Positions 10,960 through 19,403 of a stretch of 64,000 nucleotides of DNA are shown in pieces. The DNA comes from Yoonia sp034652275 (GTDB lineage Bacteria > Pseudomonadota > Alphaproteobacteria > Rhodobacterales > Rhodobacteraceae), in NCBI RefSeq assembly GCF_034652275.1, contig NZ_JAXIWG010000001.1, positions 1,240,001 through 1,304,000 of the forward strand. Direction: 5' to 3'. The notes beneath the pieces were generated by a model. That model made no database searches and had not been told where the DNA came from. It saw only the letters and a program-made list of their open reading frames with translations. The first letter of the stretch is position 1. The number at the start of each line of letters is the position of its first letter. The translations under genes were made by a program, and so were the position numbers.

Positions 10960-11439
10960 TTATCCGTCGGCACCATCAAAGGTGGGGCCGCCAATATCCG
11001 TCACAAGGCCGATGTCGGAAAATCCGCCCGCGTTCAGCGCGCCCATCACCTCGGCCACGCGGTTCCATGCGTTGGTTCCATCGGCGCGCAGGAAGATCTT
11101 GTTGCTCGTGCGTTCGGCCGCAATCGCGCGCAGGCGCGTGACCAGCTCGGACGGCGGCACTTCGGTTTCTTGGATCATCACGACGCCTTGGGCGGTGATC
11201 GTCACCGTCAATGGTTCCTCTTCATCGCCAGACAGCGCTGTCGCCGCGGTGCGCGGCAATTCCACCGGCACACCGACAACTGACAAGGGCGCGGCCACCA
11301 TGAAGATGATCAGCAGCACCATCATCACATCGACAAAAGGTGTGACGTTGATTTCCGACATCGGCGGCTGGCCGCCGCGGGTGCTTCTGCGGCCTCTGCC
11401 GCCGCCACCACCGCGCGATTTCATGACCCCGGCGCCCAT
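10960..11439 (-). CDS. tolR: Biopolymer transport protein TolR
   Basis: 159-residue ExbD/TolR protein. A basic Gly/Arg-rich cytoplasmic tail (GGGGGRGRRSTRGG) precedes MSEINVTPFVDVMMVLLIIFMV, which holds the TM helix and its conserved Asp in the proton path. A periplasmic dimerisation domain follows, with KIFLRADGTNAWNRVAEVMGAL. Its ATG lies one base after the tolQ stop, and tolA starts one base after its own stop. TolQ and TolR form the proton-driven motor for outer-membrane constriction. Confidence 0.96.
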   Translation of the reverse strand: MGAGVMKSRGGGGGRGRRSTRGGQPPMSEINVTPFVDVMMVLLIIFMVAAPLSVVGVPVELPRTAATALSGDEEEPLTVTITAQGVVMIQETEVPPSELVTRLRAIAAERTSNKIFLRADGTNAWNRVAEVMGALNAGGFSDIGLVTDIGGPTFDGADG

Positions 11440-11440
11440 G

Positions 11441-12115
11441 TCAGCTGTCCAACTGGCGGCTGAGGATCGTCGCGAATTCGTCGGCAAAAGCCTCGTAGCC
11501 GGCGACGATCCGGTCGCTGTCGGCGGACAACTTGTTGTAGTAGATCACCGCCGGAATAGCAGCCAGAAGGCCAAGACCGGTGGCCAAAAGCGCCTCGGCG
11601 ATCCCCGGTGCCACAACGGCAAGGCTGGTGTTCTGCTGTTCGGCGATTTCGATAAAGGCGTTCATGATGCCCCAGACCGTGCCGAACAGACCCACAAACG
11701 GCGTCACCGCGCCGACAGTGGCAAGGATGGGCAGGCTTTTCTGCAGATGCGCGGCTTCCTTGGCAATGGCCACATCCATCGACCGGTCGATACGGGCAGC
11801 GGCCCCTGCAATCAGCCCGCCATCCTGCCGGTGCGACCGGCGCCATTCGTTCATGCCAGCGGCAAAGACCTTTTCGGACGCGCCTTCGGGATCGGGGCCG
11901 ATTTGTTCGAACAACTGATCCAAGGGTTCTCCCGACCAGAAGGCGCGGTCAAAGATGTCCGCTTCTGCCCGCGCGGCGCGGAACTGGCGCGACTTGTCGA
12001 TGATGATCGCCCAGCACCAGACCGATGCGAGGATCAGCATGATCATCACCAGCTGGACGACGATCGTGGCGCGCGCGAACAACGCCCACATTGTGAATTC
12101 GTGTGCTACTTCCAT
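11441..12115 (-). CDS. tolQ: Tol-Pal motor protein TolQ
   Basis: 224-residue MotA/TolQ/ExbB proton channel. A first TM helix lies near 8-36 (WALFARATIVVQLVMIMLILASVWCWAIII). A large cytoplasmic loop follows, then two TM helices around 135-165 and 175-200 with the conserved TVGAVTPFVGLFGTVWGIMNAF and ATGLGLLAAIPAV motifs. I start at MEVAHEFTMWALF because this matches the family N-terminus; an ATG 12 codons earlier is possible. It is the first gene of tolQRA-B-pal-cpoB, with 110 bp to ybgC. Confidence 0.95.
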   Translation of the reverse strand: MEVAHEFTMWALFARATIVVQLVMIMLILASVWCWAIIIDKSRQFRAARAEADIFDRAFWSGEPLDQLFEQIGPDPEGASEKVFAAGMNEWRRSHRQDGGLIAGAAARIDRSMDVAIAKEAAHLQKSLPILATVGAVTPFVGLFGTVWGIMNAFIEIAEQQNTSLAVVAPGIAEALLATGLGLLAAIPAVIYYNKLSADSDRIVAGYEAFADEFATILSRQLDS

Positions 12116-12226
12116 GTGCCTGCTCTGCCTGAAGGCCCTGTTCGGGCTCAATTGCGCCCATCATTAGCGCAAAGCATAAGGCAAATCCAACCAATCCGGC
12201 ATCACAAAGCCGAATTTGGCGCGATT

Positions 12227-12610
12227 TTATCGCGCAGCTTGGCGGATCGCCGCCGGTAGACGCACAATCGCACCATCGGTGGTCATGCAGATAATGGTCA
12301 CGGTGGCCGAAAACAGCGTCGCGTCGCCGCGTTTTACATCCTGTTGCATCACCAGCCGTGCTCCCGACCCCGGCAGCATTACCGTCTCGACCCGCAGCAC
12401 ATCGTCATAGCGCGCGGGCGACAGGTAATCCGCCTCGACCCTGCGGACGGCAAAGACCAGCCCTTCGGCCTTCATCTGCGTCTGGTCGATGCCAAGATCG
12501 CGCACCCATTCGCTGCGCGCACGTTCGATGAATTTGAGGTAATTGGCGTAATAGACGATCCCCGCCAGATCAGTGTCTTCATAATAGACGCGCAGGTTGA
12601 ACACATGCAT
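12227..12610 (-). CDS. ybgC: Acyl-CoA thioesterase YbgC (hotdog fold)
   Basis: Small cytoplasmic thioesterase of the 4-hydroxybenzoyl-CoA thioesterase family that is regularly linked to tol-pal and thought to act on short acyl-CoA or phospholipid metabolism. 127 residues start MHVFNLRVYYEDTDLAGIVYYANYL, with the catalytic-region Asp in EDTDLAG at about 11-17. The start codon shares one base with the stop of the upstream gene (TGATG), so it is coupled to that gene. Confidence 0.94.
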   Translation of the reverse strand: MHVFNLRVYYEDTDLAGIVYYANYLKFIERARSEWVRDLGIDQTQMKAEGLVFAVRRVEADYLSPARYDDVLRVETVMLPGSGARLVMQQDVKRGDATLFSATVTIICMTTDGAIVRLPAAIRQAAR

Positions 12611-13227
12611 CAGCTTGGCCTTTGTACTCGGGCGGCAAGCCGCAGCGCATGGGACGGATCGCGCGTGGCCACCGGCATGACCCTGTCGTAGGCCGCGCGG
12701 ATCACATCTGCCACCTCGGGCCGCAGCACCGCCTTGCCCTCGATCAGCGCAAGCGGCGGGGTGTCGGCGAACGCAAGGTCGGACCACAGCAGGATCACCT
12801 GCACCGCTTGGCTCAGCGCCAGGGTATCGGCAGGCACCTGTTCCAGATGCGCGTCCAGCCGCAGAAAAATGAAGGCTGCCTTGATCCCGCCTGCGTCATC
12901 AAAGCGGAAGATACGGTACTGGTTGGCATCCGCCTGCTGCAAACGCGCCACCAGCGGCGCAAGGTCGGGCACCAGCCGGTCGAGATGCGGGACTTCGGTC
13001 AGTTCCGCCCAGTCGCGGCAGAAGAACACCATCAGGTTCGCACCCAGTTCGGTATCGACCCCATCCATCTTGTGGTTCGCCAGCACAACCACCGCCTCGA
13101 TCGCGCCTTTGAAAACCGCAAGCGTCGCATCATCGACACCAAAGACCACCGGCACGATGGGCCGCCCCCAGCGGGCAAAGACATAGGCACCATCGGAACG
13201 GGTAAAATAAGGGGCAAGGTCCGTCAT
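12610..13227 (-). CDS. Conserved hypothetical protein between ruvB and ybgC
   Basis: 205-residue soluble protein that I cannot name. No signal peptide or TM segment is visible. The sequence is mixed alpha/beta with an RWGRPIVPVVFGVDDATLAVFKGAIEAVV segment near the N-terminus and a lone Cys (MVFFCRDW, near 70). Its ATG directly follows the ruvB TAG and its stop overlaps ybgC. It is thus locked between ruvCAB and the tol operon, which suggests a conserved operon member. I see no catalytic motif. Confidence 0.8.
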   Translation of the reverse strand: MTDLAPYFTRSDGAYVFARWGRPIVPVVFGVDDATLAVFKGAIEAVVVLANHKMDGVDTELGANLMVFFCRDWAELTEVPHLDRLVPDLAPLVARLQQADANQYRIFRFDDAGGIKAAFIFLRLDAHLEQVPADTLALSQAVQVILLWSDLAFADTPPLALIEGKAVLRPEVADVIRAAYDRVMPVATRDPSHALRLAARVQRPS

Positions 13228-14247
13228 CTATCCAAACAAATCCGATTGCGGCCGTGGCGCGTCCAGCCCCAGATGGGTCCATGCCGCCTGCGCCAGCATC
13301 CGCCCGCGCGGGGTGCGCTGGATCAGGCCCTTTTGCAGCAGGTAGGGTTCGATCACATCTTCCAGACTGTCGCGGCTTTCGGACAGGGCGGCGGACAGGG
13401 TCTCGATCCCCACAGGCCCGCCCGCATAGCTTTCCGCGATCAGCCGCAGATAGCGCCGGTCGGCCTGATCCAGCCCCAGATCATCGACGCCCAGCCGGTT
13501 CAACGCCATATCTGCGATTTCCTGCGTGACGGTGCCGTCGCCTTCGACGATGGCGAAATCGACGACACGGCGCAGCAGCCGTCCCGCGATCCGCGGCGTG
13601 CCGCGCGCGCGGCGGGCGATCTCGCGCGCGCCCTCGTCAGCAGCGGGGGCACCCAGCAGGCGGGCGGCGCGGGTGACGATCAGGTGCAATTCGTCCTGCG
13701 TGTAGAATTCCAGCCGTGTCGGGATGCCGAACCGGTCGCGCAAAGGCGTGGTCAGCAGGCCCATGCGAGTGGTCGCGCCCACAAGGGTGAAAGGCTGTAG
13801 TTCGATCCGCACGGTGCGCGCGGCGGGGCCTTCGCCGATCACCAGATCAAGCGCGAAATCTTCCAGCGCGGGATACAGCACCTCTTCCACGGCGGGGTTC
13901 AGCCGGTGGATTTCGTCGATGAACAGCACATCGCGCGCTTCCAGATTGGTCAGGATCGCAGCCAGATCGCCCGCCTTGGCCAGCACCGGTCCCGATGTCA
14001 TGCGGAACCCTACACCCAGTTCGCGCGCCATGATCTGCGCCAGCGTCGTCTTGCCCAGACCGGGGGGGCCATGAAACAGCGTGTGATCCATCGCCTCGCC
14101 CCGACGACGTGCGCTTTCGATAAAGACCTTGAGGTTCGCGCGCGCCTCGCGCTGGCCGATGAATTCGTCCAGCGTCTGCGGCCGCAGGGCGCGGTCGGTA
14201 TCCTCGGGCTGGCGTTCAGGGCGCAGGGTGGGGTCGGGCTGGGTCAT
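13228..14247 (-). CDS. ruvB: Holliday junction branch-migration ATPase RuvB
   Basis: Hexameric AAA motor that drives branch migration with RuvA. The 339 residues carry Walker A GPPGLGKT (60-67), Walker B LFIDEIHRLNP (about 108-118), sensor GATTRMGLL and the arginine finger region RDRFGI, with a C-terminal winged-helix domain (RTPRGRMLAQAAWTHLG). It follows ruvA with an 8-bp gap in the ruvC-ruvA-ruvB order. Confidence 0.97.
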   Translation of the reverse strand: MTQPDPTLRPERQPEDTDRALRPQTLDEFIGQREARANLKVFIESARRRGEAMDHTLFHGPPGLGKTTLAQIMARELGVGFRMTSGPVLAKAGDLAAILTNLEARDVLFIDEIHRLNPAVEEVLYPALEDFALDLVIGEGPAARTVRIELQPFTLVGATTRMGLLTTPLRDRFGIPTRLEFYTQDELHLIVTRAARLLGAPAADEGAREIARRARGTPRIAGRLLRRVVDFAIVEGDGTVTQEIADMALNRLGVDDLGLDQADRRYLRLIAESYAGGPVGIETLSAALSESRDSLEDVIEPYLLQKGLIQRTPRGRMLAQAAWTHLGLDAPRPQSDLFG

Positions 14248-14255
14248 CCGCCCAT

Positions 14256-14912
14256 CTAGCCTTTCGGAGCCAAGAGCTTCAAGGCAGCGCGGATCAGCGC
14301 ACCGGCATCCGCCTGCGGATCAGCACCCAGCGCCTGCGCCACCGCACTGGCGGCATCACCCGGCGCATAGCCAAGGTTCGCCAGCGCCGACATCGCATCG
14401 GCCTGCGCGGTGCTGGCAGGTTGCGGGGTGGCGCGCGGTGCGGGGGATGGGTCGGCCTCGATCACCTCGTCGCCCGTTGCGGCGGTCAGGCCCGCGCCCA
14501 GCGCCATGATGCCGGGGGCTTTGTCTTTCAGTTCGATGATCACGCGCTGCGCGGTTTTCGGCCCCACGCCCTTGGCCTTGGCAACGGCGTTCCAGTCACC
14601 GAGCGCGATGGCACGGCTGACGCCATCCGCCCCCAGCGCGCCAAGAATGGCAAGCGAGGCTTTCGCCCCAATCCCCTGCACTGACATCAACAGGCGGTGC
14701 CATTCCTTTTCCACCAACGTCGTGAAACCGAAAAGCTGCATCAGGTCTTCCCGCACGAGCAGGTCAGTATAAAGCGCTACCGCCTCGCCGTTGCGGGGCA
14801 GGCTGGCCATGACACGGTCGGACACATAGACCAGATACCCAACCCCGCGCACGTCGATCAGCACATGGTCGGTGCTGCGATATTCCAGCCGTCCAGCGAT
14901 TTTCCCGATCAT
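14256..14912 (-). CDS. ruvA: Holliday junction DNA helicase subunit RuvA
   Basis: Tetrameric junction-binding protein. The 218 residues start MIGKIAGRLEY with an OB-fold domain I and contain helix-hairpin-helix repeats (LMSVQGIGAKASLAILGAL and AKGVGPKTAQRVIIELKDK, about 70-130). An Ala/Pro-rich linker leads to domain III (about 168-218), which binds RuvB. The start overlaps the ruvC stop by four bases, which indicates coupled translation. Confidence 0.96.
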   Translation of the reverse strand: MIGKIAGRLEYRSTDHVLIDVRGVGYLVYVSDRVMASLPRNGEAVALYTDLLVREDLMQLFGFTTLVEKEWHRLLMSVQGIGAKASLAILGALGADGVSRAIALGDWNAVAKAKGVGPKTAQRVIIELKDKAPGIMALGAGLTAATGDEVIEADPSPAPRATPQPASTAQADAMSALANLGYAPGDAASAVAQALGADPQADAGALIRAALKLLAPKG

Positions 14913-15415
14913 GCGCTGGCCTTTGCGAGGGCGGCATTCAGCCGATTGGCCGATTGCAGATGGTGGGCATGGCAAATCGCGATGGCGAGCGCATCGGCGG
15001 CGTCAGGCCCCGCCAGTTTCACACCGGGCAGTTGCAGTTTGACCATATGCGCGATCTGCACCTTGTCGGCATGGCCCACGCCAACAACAGCCTTTTTCAC
15101 TGCATTTGGCGCATATTCTCCGATAGTCAGCCCCGCCTGCGCCGTCACCAACAGCGCAATCCCCCGCGCCTGCCCCAGTTTCAGCGTGCCGACACCGTCC
15201 TTGTTGACAAAGGTCTGTTCCACCGCAGCCTCGGTGGGACCATGCAGCGCAATCATCGCGGTCAGCTGGTCATGCAATGACAACAGCCGCATCGCCAGAT
15301 CGTCACCCGTCGAATGGGCGATGCCATTGGCGACATGGGTGATCCGCGACCCGACCACATCGATCAGCCCCCAGCCCATGTTCCGCAGGCCCGGATCTAT
15401 CCCCAATACGCGCAT
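14909..15415 (-). CDS. ruvC: Holliday junction endonuclease RuvC
   Basis: Resolvase that cleaves Holliday junctions symmetrically. The 168 residues begin MRVLGIDPGLRNMGWG with the first catalytic Asp at 7; the Glu of AVEQTFVNKD (about 66) and the Asp pair of GPDAADALAIAICHAHH (about 138-141) complete the acidic site. It is first in the ruvCAB operon. The next gene upstream is divergent. Confidence 0.97.
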   Translation of the reverse strand: MRVLGIDPGLRNMGWGLIDVVGSRITHVANGIAHSTGDDLAMRLLSLHDQLTAMIALHGPTEAAVEQTFVNKDGVGTLKLGQARGIALLVTAQAGLTIGEYAPNAVKKAVVGVGHADKVQIAHMVKLQLPGVKLAGPDAADALAIAICHAHHLQSANRLNAALAKASA

Positions 15416-15698
15416 TGCTCGCCCCGTTGTTCTTTGTTGGAAGGACGCTAGCACAAAAGGCGAACAAAGACCAAGCGGCTTTGCGGGGACACAGCCAGCG
15501 GGCGGCGCTTTGCACGCTGAAAGCGACACCGCGAAGCCCAATGATTAAAGGGGTGTTAGGAAAGTGTTGCACAAATATTAGTCATTCTGAAAACGCATAT
15601 GACCCATGCAAAAACAACTCTGGTGCGATCGGGCAAAGGCTCCTACATGCCGCCTATCAGTTTTTCGCTGCACAGCAGCATATTCAAGGATCACGGCT

Positions 15699-15908
15699 AT
15701 GGCCACTTACGCAACCAATCGCACGACTGCCGGCATGTCTGCCGGACGCATCTCCGGATTATTCGTTTCCATCATTGGCTCTTTCGCCGCATGGAACGAC
15801 GCCCGTATCACCCGCAACGCGCTGTCCAAGCTGTCGGCACGCGAACTTGACGACATCGGCCTTTGCTATGGTGATATCGACGTGATCGCGACACGCGGCG
15901 CGCGCTAA
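15699..15908 (+). CDS. DUF1127 (YjiS-like) small protein
   Basis: 69-residue protein ending in the DUF1127 signature, here NALSKLSARELDDIGLCYGDID, in an otherwise Ala/Arg/Thr-rich chain with a hydrophobic stretch GRISGLFVSIIGSF at about 17-30. Small DUF1127 proteins in Rhodobacterales are often stress-induced, and some bind RNA or influence phosphate and sRNA metabolism; the role here is open. I chose the ATG at 15699 because AGGA lies eight bases upstream. It has its own terminator and 280 bp of upstream sequence. Confidence 0.85.
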   Translation: MATYATNRTTAGMSAGRISGLFVSIIGSFAAWNDARITRNALSKLSARELDDIGLCYGDIDVIATRGAR

Positions 15909-15926
15909 CCAGCGCAGACCCAAAAA

Positions 15927-15955
15927 CAAAAGCCGCGCTGGCGACAGCGCGGCTT
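15927..15955 (+). terminator. Rho-independent terminator after DUF1127 gene
   Basis: AGCCGCGCT (15931-15939) pairs with AGCGCGGCT (15945-15953) around a six-base loop and is followed by a T5 run. A-rich sequence on the 5' side would also let it serve the convergent gene at 15977. Confidence 0.88.
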
Positions 15956-15976
15956 TTTGCGTTCAGCCCGTCTGTT

Positions 15977-16321
15977 TTAATTCAGGTAAGGCGACAGGAA
16001 ATTTGCGATGATCATCGTGGCAGGGTCAATTTGCATGACCCATGCACCTGCCTTGTCCATCACGCTGCCCTGCGACAAGGCGGCGACACGTTCGCCGTAA
16101 GCGACCTCGCCCACAGTCGCAAGAAACAGGCCCTTGAACAAAAAGCCCACAACCACAAGCAGTATCATGCCGCGCAACGGGAACTTTGGCCGATAGACGC
16201 GCGGCTTGACGACGATCAGGCCATCCGGCGTAACCGTCCGCACGCCGCCCTTTGCAAGCCGCTCGTGCTTGCGCACGATCTGCTTGAGACGTTTGTCGAA
16301 AGGAACATTGGCCTGCGCCAT
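15977..16321 (-). CDS. Conserved single-pass membrane protein, function unknown
   Basis: 114 residues. A basic N-terminal half (FDKRLKQIVRKHERLAKGG, then RVYRPKFPLRG) is followed by one TM helix (MILLVVVGFLFKGLFLATVG, about 52-72) and a short C-terminal part, so the N-terminus is probably cytoplasmic. GGGTGG seven bases upstream supports this ATG over a TTG five codons earlier. I recognise the type as conserved in Rhodobacterales but know no function. It shares a convergent terminator with the DUF1127 gene. Confidence 0.72.
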   Translation of the reverse strand: MAQANVPFDKRLKQIVRKHERLAKGGVRTVTPDGLIVVKPRVYRPKFPLRGMILLVVVGFLFKGLFLATVGEVAYGERVAALSQGSVMDKAGAWVMQIDPATMIIANFLSPYLN

Positions 16322-16419
16322 GAAGAAGCCACCCAAAGATGAACAAGTTTAACAACGCCAAGATCGCCAAAAACGGCTTCAAAAACAAGCTTTTTGTGAT
16401 AGGAGCGCGCGCAGAAGGA

Positions 16420-17298
16420 TCATTTTTGGTCGTTTCTCTGCACAATGAGCGTCGCCCAATCACTAATTCGTGATATTTTGCACAAATCGAACCCGTTTCG
16501 GGAATAAATCGTGACGACCTCCTCGGCCTGCTCGTTCAGGATACCCGAGAGAATCAGATAACCGCCCGGTTGTGTGTTGGCGCTGATTTCCGGTGCGAGG
16601 CTGATCAGCGGACCCTTCAGGATATTCGCGAAAATCAGATCAAACGGTCCGGCCATACGGGCATCGCCGCCACCAAAACCCGCGGCGACAAGGCAATCGA
16701 CATGCCCGTTCAGGTTGTTCGCCGCCACATTGGCGCGGGCGACTTCGACCGCGGTCGGGTCGATGTCGCTGGCCAGCACCGGACCACCCAGAACCTTGGC
16801 TGCGGCCATCGCAAGCACCGCCGTACCGCAGCCAAGGTCGAGAATGCGCCCGCCAGTGAACCCCATGCCCAGTACATCCTCGAAGGCCAGCAAACAGCCC
16901 AGCGTCGTGCCGTGGTGGCCGGTGCCAAAGGCCATCGCTGCCTCGATCAGCAGCGGAATGCTGCCGTCTGGCACCTTGTCCGCGTCATGCGATCCGTAAA
17001 CGAAAAACCGCCCCGCAGGGACAGGTGCCAGATCGCGCTGGACCTTGGACACCCAGTCCTGATCGGGCACTTCGGAAATCATGAAAGGCTTGGCGCCGTG
17101 CAGCGCCGCGAGCACGGCGAGCGCTCCAGCATCGGGGTGGGCCTCGGTGTAGGCCGCAACTTCCCACAGGCCCGATCCGTCCTCGATCTCGAACACGCCG
17201 GTCCCGATAGGTTCGGGGTCCAACTGTTCCAGCGCTTCGCACAGCGCATAGGCCGCGTCTTCGCCGGGCATGGTGGTCAGGGCGGTATAGGTCGTCAT
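16420..17298 (-). CDS. prmA: Ribosomal protein L11 methyltransferase PrmA
   Basis: SAM-dependent methyltransferase that trimethylates L11. The 292 residues have an N-terminal L11-recognition domain (about 1-95), a linker with AFGTGHHGTTLGCLLAFE near 145, SAM motif I GRILDLGCGTAVLAMAA (about 160) and a post-motif FDLIFANILKGPL (about 225) with the Asn-Pro-like catalytic loop ANIL. It stands alone between the small membrane protein and msrA. Confidence 0.93.
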   Translation of the reverse strand: MTTYTALTTMPGEDAAYALCEALEQLDPEPIGTGVFEIEDGSGLWEVAAYTEAHPDAGALAVLAALHGAKPFMISEVPDQDWVSKVQRDLAPVPAGRFFVYGSHDADKVPDGSIPLLIEAAMAFGTGHHGTTLGCLLAFEDVLGMGFTGGRILDLGCGTAVLAMAAAKVLGGPVLASDIDPTAVEVARANVAANNLNGHVDCLVAAGFGGGDARMAGPFDLIFANILKGPLISLAPEISANTQPGGYLILSGILNEQAEEVVTIYSRNGFDLCKISRISDWATLIVQRNDQK

Positions 17299-17350
17299 GG
17301 CTGTCGCTTTCGCTTAGGATGGTGCGGCTTAGGTCCGCACCACCGCGCCG

Positions 17351-18001
17351 TCAAGCACCGACACCGATAGGACAGGTCACCCCCGTGCCGCCAATCCCGC
17401 AATAGCCGCCGGGGTTCTTGGCCAGATACTGCTGGTGATACTCCTCGGCGAAATAGAAGGTCGGGGCATCCACGATCTCCGTCGTGATTGCGCCATAGCC
17501 AGCCTGCGTCAGTCGCGGGGCAAAGGCGTCGCGCGAAGCTTCGGCCGCCTGTTTCTGCGCCGCGTTGAACGCGTAGATGCCGGACCTGTACTGCGTGCCA
17601 CGGTCATTGCCCTGACGCATGCCTTGGGTCGGGTCGTGGCCTTCCCAGAACACCTGCAGCAGCTTGTCATAGCTGATCACGCTTGGGTCATAGACCACGC
17701 GCACCACCTCGTTATGGCCGGTTTTGCCGGTGCAGACCTCTTCATAGGTGGCATTGGGGGTATAGCCGCCCGCATAGCCGACCATCGTCGATTGCACGCC
17801 GTCCAGCTTCCAGAACATGCGTTCCACGCCCCAGAAACAGCCCATGCCGAACATGGCGACCTCCATCCCCGCAGGGACATCCGCGCTGATCGGCGTGCCA
17901 TAGACAAAATGCGTCGCCGCTGTGGGGATGGCATGCGCACGCCCCGGCAAGGCAGCGTCGGGGGAAACCATTTCGATTTTGGCGCTTTTCATGAAAAACA
18001 T
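17351..18001 (-). CDS. msrA: Peptide methionine (S)-S-oxide reductase MsrA
   Basis: Repairs Met-S-sulfoxide. 216 residues with the catalytic GCFWG at 54-58 (Cys55), then VGYAGG and the NPGGYCGIGGTG tail that carries the resolving Cys. I chose the ATG at 18001 because AGGAG lies six bases upstream. The N-terminal 45 residues are an extension seen in longer MsrA forms; no signal peptide is evident. It is probably monocistronic. Confidence 0.95.
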   Translation of the reverse strand: MFFMKSAKIEMVSPDAALPGRAHAIPTAATHFVYGTPISADVPAGMEVAMFGMGCFWGVERMFWKLDGVQSTMVGYAGGYTPNATYEEVCTGKTGHNEVVRVVYDPSVISYDKLLQVFWEGHDPTQGMRQGNDRGTQYRSGIYAFNAAQKQAAEASRDAFAPRLTQAGYGAITTEIVDAPTFYFAEEYHQQYLAKNPGGYCGIGGTGVTCPIGVGA

Positions 18002-18050
18002 AGCGGGCTCCTGTGTTGTGCCCTGGATATAGGGGCACAATGGATGATTT

Positions 18051-19280
18051 CTACTCTGCAGCGACCAGCAGACGGCTTTGGAACACTGTCTCGTGACCGG
18101 GGCCGGGGTGGCGGGGGATCAGCAGCGACAGACCCAGCGACACCAGCGCCATGCCAGCCGCCAGCATGAACACATAGGCAGGCGAGGTCAGCCAGACATA
18201 GCCCAGCAGCGCGGGCAGGAACACCGCCGCGATATGATTGATGGTAAAGGCGACCGCCGCCGTAGGCGCGATATCGGCAGGGTCCGCGATTTTCTGGAAA
18301 TAGGTCTTCATCGCCAGCGCGAGGCTGAAGAAGATGTGGTTGATAACATAGAGAAACATCGCCAGCGCCACGCCCCAGCCGAAATAGTAAAGCCCGCCAT
18401 AGGCAAAGAACACAAGGCTCAGCCCGACATATTCAATCACCATCGCGCGCCGTTCCCCGAACACCTGCACCAAGCGCCCCAGAAACGGAGCCGCGAACAT
18501 ATTGACCAACAGCGTCACCATGAACAATCCGGTGATATCGGCCACGGTAAAGCCGAACTTTTCCACCATCATGAAGCCCGCAAAGACGACGAAGATCTGC
18601 CGCCGCGCGCCCGACATGAATTGCAGCGCATAATAAAGCCAATAGCGCTGGCGCAGCACCATGCGCTTGTTCTGCGGATGGGGCGATTCAAACTGCGGAT
18701 AGGCCAGCAGGCAAAAGATCGCGACGGCCGCCGTGAACCCGCCGGACAGCCAGTAGACAAGGCTGAAGCTCAGGCCCAGCCGGTCCCATGTCAGCACGAT
18801 CAGCAGATAGACGACCAGCGTCGCGGCTGACCCCGCCGACAACAACCAGCCCAGCGTCTGCGGCGCTTTCTTCTTGTCGATCCATTGCAGTTGCAGCGAC
18901 TGGTTGACGGTCTCGTAGTAATGAAACCCGATGGACGACAGCGTCGTCACCGTCAGGATGCCCGCCATCGACGGAAACTGCGCAGTCACCGCCGTGGCCA
19001 CGCCCAGCATGACAAGCGCCACCAGCCCCAGCACCTGTTCGCGGATGAACATGATGAGCGCGATCACTCCGATGGCAAAGAAACCCGGAATCTCGCGCAC
19101 CGAATGCAGCCAGCCGATGTCCGACCCGTCGAACTGCGCCACCTCGATCACGAAATTGTTCAAAAGTGCGGACCATGTCGCAAAAGCCACCGGCATCGCC
19201 ATCGCCATCACGAACAAAAGCGCGATAGGCCTGCGCCAGAGCGGAAGGGACGGGGTGTTTTCAAGGCGGACAATCTGCAT
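18051..19280 (-). CDS. Major facilitator superfamily transporter
   Basis: 409-residue integral membrane protein starting MQIVRLENTP, with about 12 hydrophobic helices. A central amphipathic loop (PQFESPHPQNKRMVLRQRYW, about 205-225) separates two six-helix halves. Typical MFS loop residues occur (RLVQVFGERRAMVIEYV). The substrate is unknown. The open frame continues more than 1 kb upstream, but that part is antisense to ccoG and has no membrane character. It is divergent from ccoG, with the FNR box in the shared 123-bp region, so oxygen control is possible. Confidence 0.85.
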   Translation of the reverse strand: MQIVRLENTPSLPLWRRPIALLFVMAMAMPVAFATWSALLNNFVIEVAQFDGSDIGWLHSVREIPGFFAIGVIALIMFIREQVLGLVALVMLGVATAVTAQFPSMAGILTVTTLSSIGFHYYETVNQSLQLQWIDKKKAPQTLGWLLSAGSAATLVVYLLIVLTWDRLGLSFSLVYWLSGGFTAAVAIFCLLAYPQFESPHPQNKRMVLRQRYWLYYALQFMSGARRQIFVVFAGFMMVEKFGFTVADITGLFMVTLLVNMFAAPFLGRLVQVFGERRAMVIEYVGLSLVFFAYGGLYYFGWGVALAMFLYVINHIFFSLALAMKTYFQKIADPADIAPTAAVAFTINHIAAVFLPALLGYVWLTSPAYVFMLAAGMALVSLGLSLLIPRHPGPGHETVFQSRLLVAAE

Positions 19281-19325
19281 GGACTCTGACTTACGCCCGT
19301 TCAAAACCAAAAGCGAGCGGGATGC

Positions 19326-19339
19326 TTGATCCACATCAA
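19326..19339. promoter_or_regulatory. FNR/FnrL box upstream of ccoG
   Basis: Perfect TTGAT-N4-ATCAA dyad 65 bases before the ccoG ATG and 46 bases before the divergent MFS gene. It is the consensus recognised by FNR-type regulators; fnrL itself is in this window at 41980-42705. Confidence 0.85.
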
Positions 19340-19403
19340 GGATGTTTGCGCCCCAGTCTCTAGAACGGAAGCTGCGAACAGACCCGTTTTGACAAGGTGC
19401 CTT

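Noticed and set aside
15428..15476. LexA/SOS box upstream of ruvC
   Set aside because: GTTC and GAAC half-sites occur, but the second halves after seven bases do not match GTTC-N7-GTTC or its complement. The nearby TCTTTGTT/AACAAAGA pair is 24 bases apart and not a known operator.
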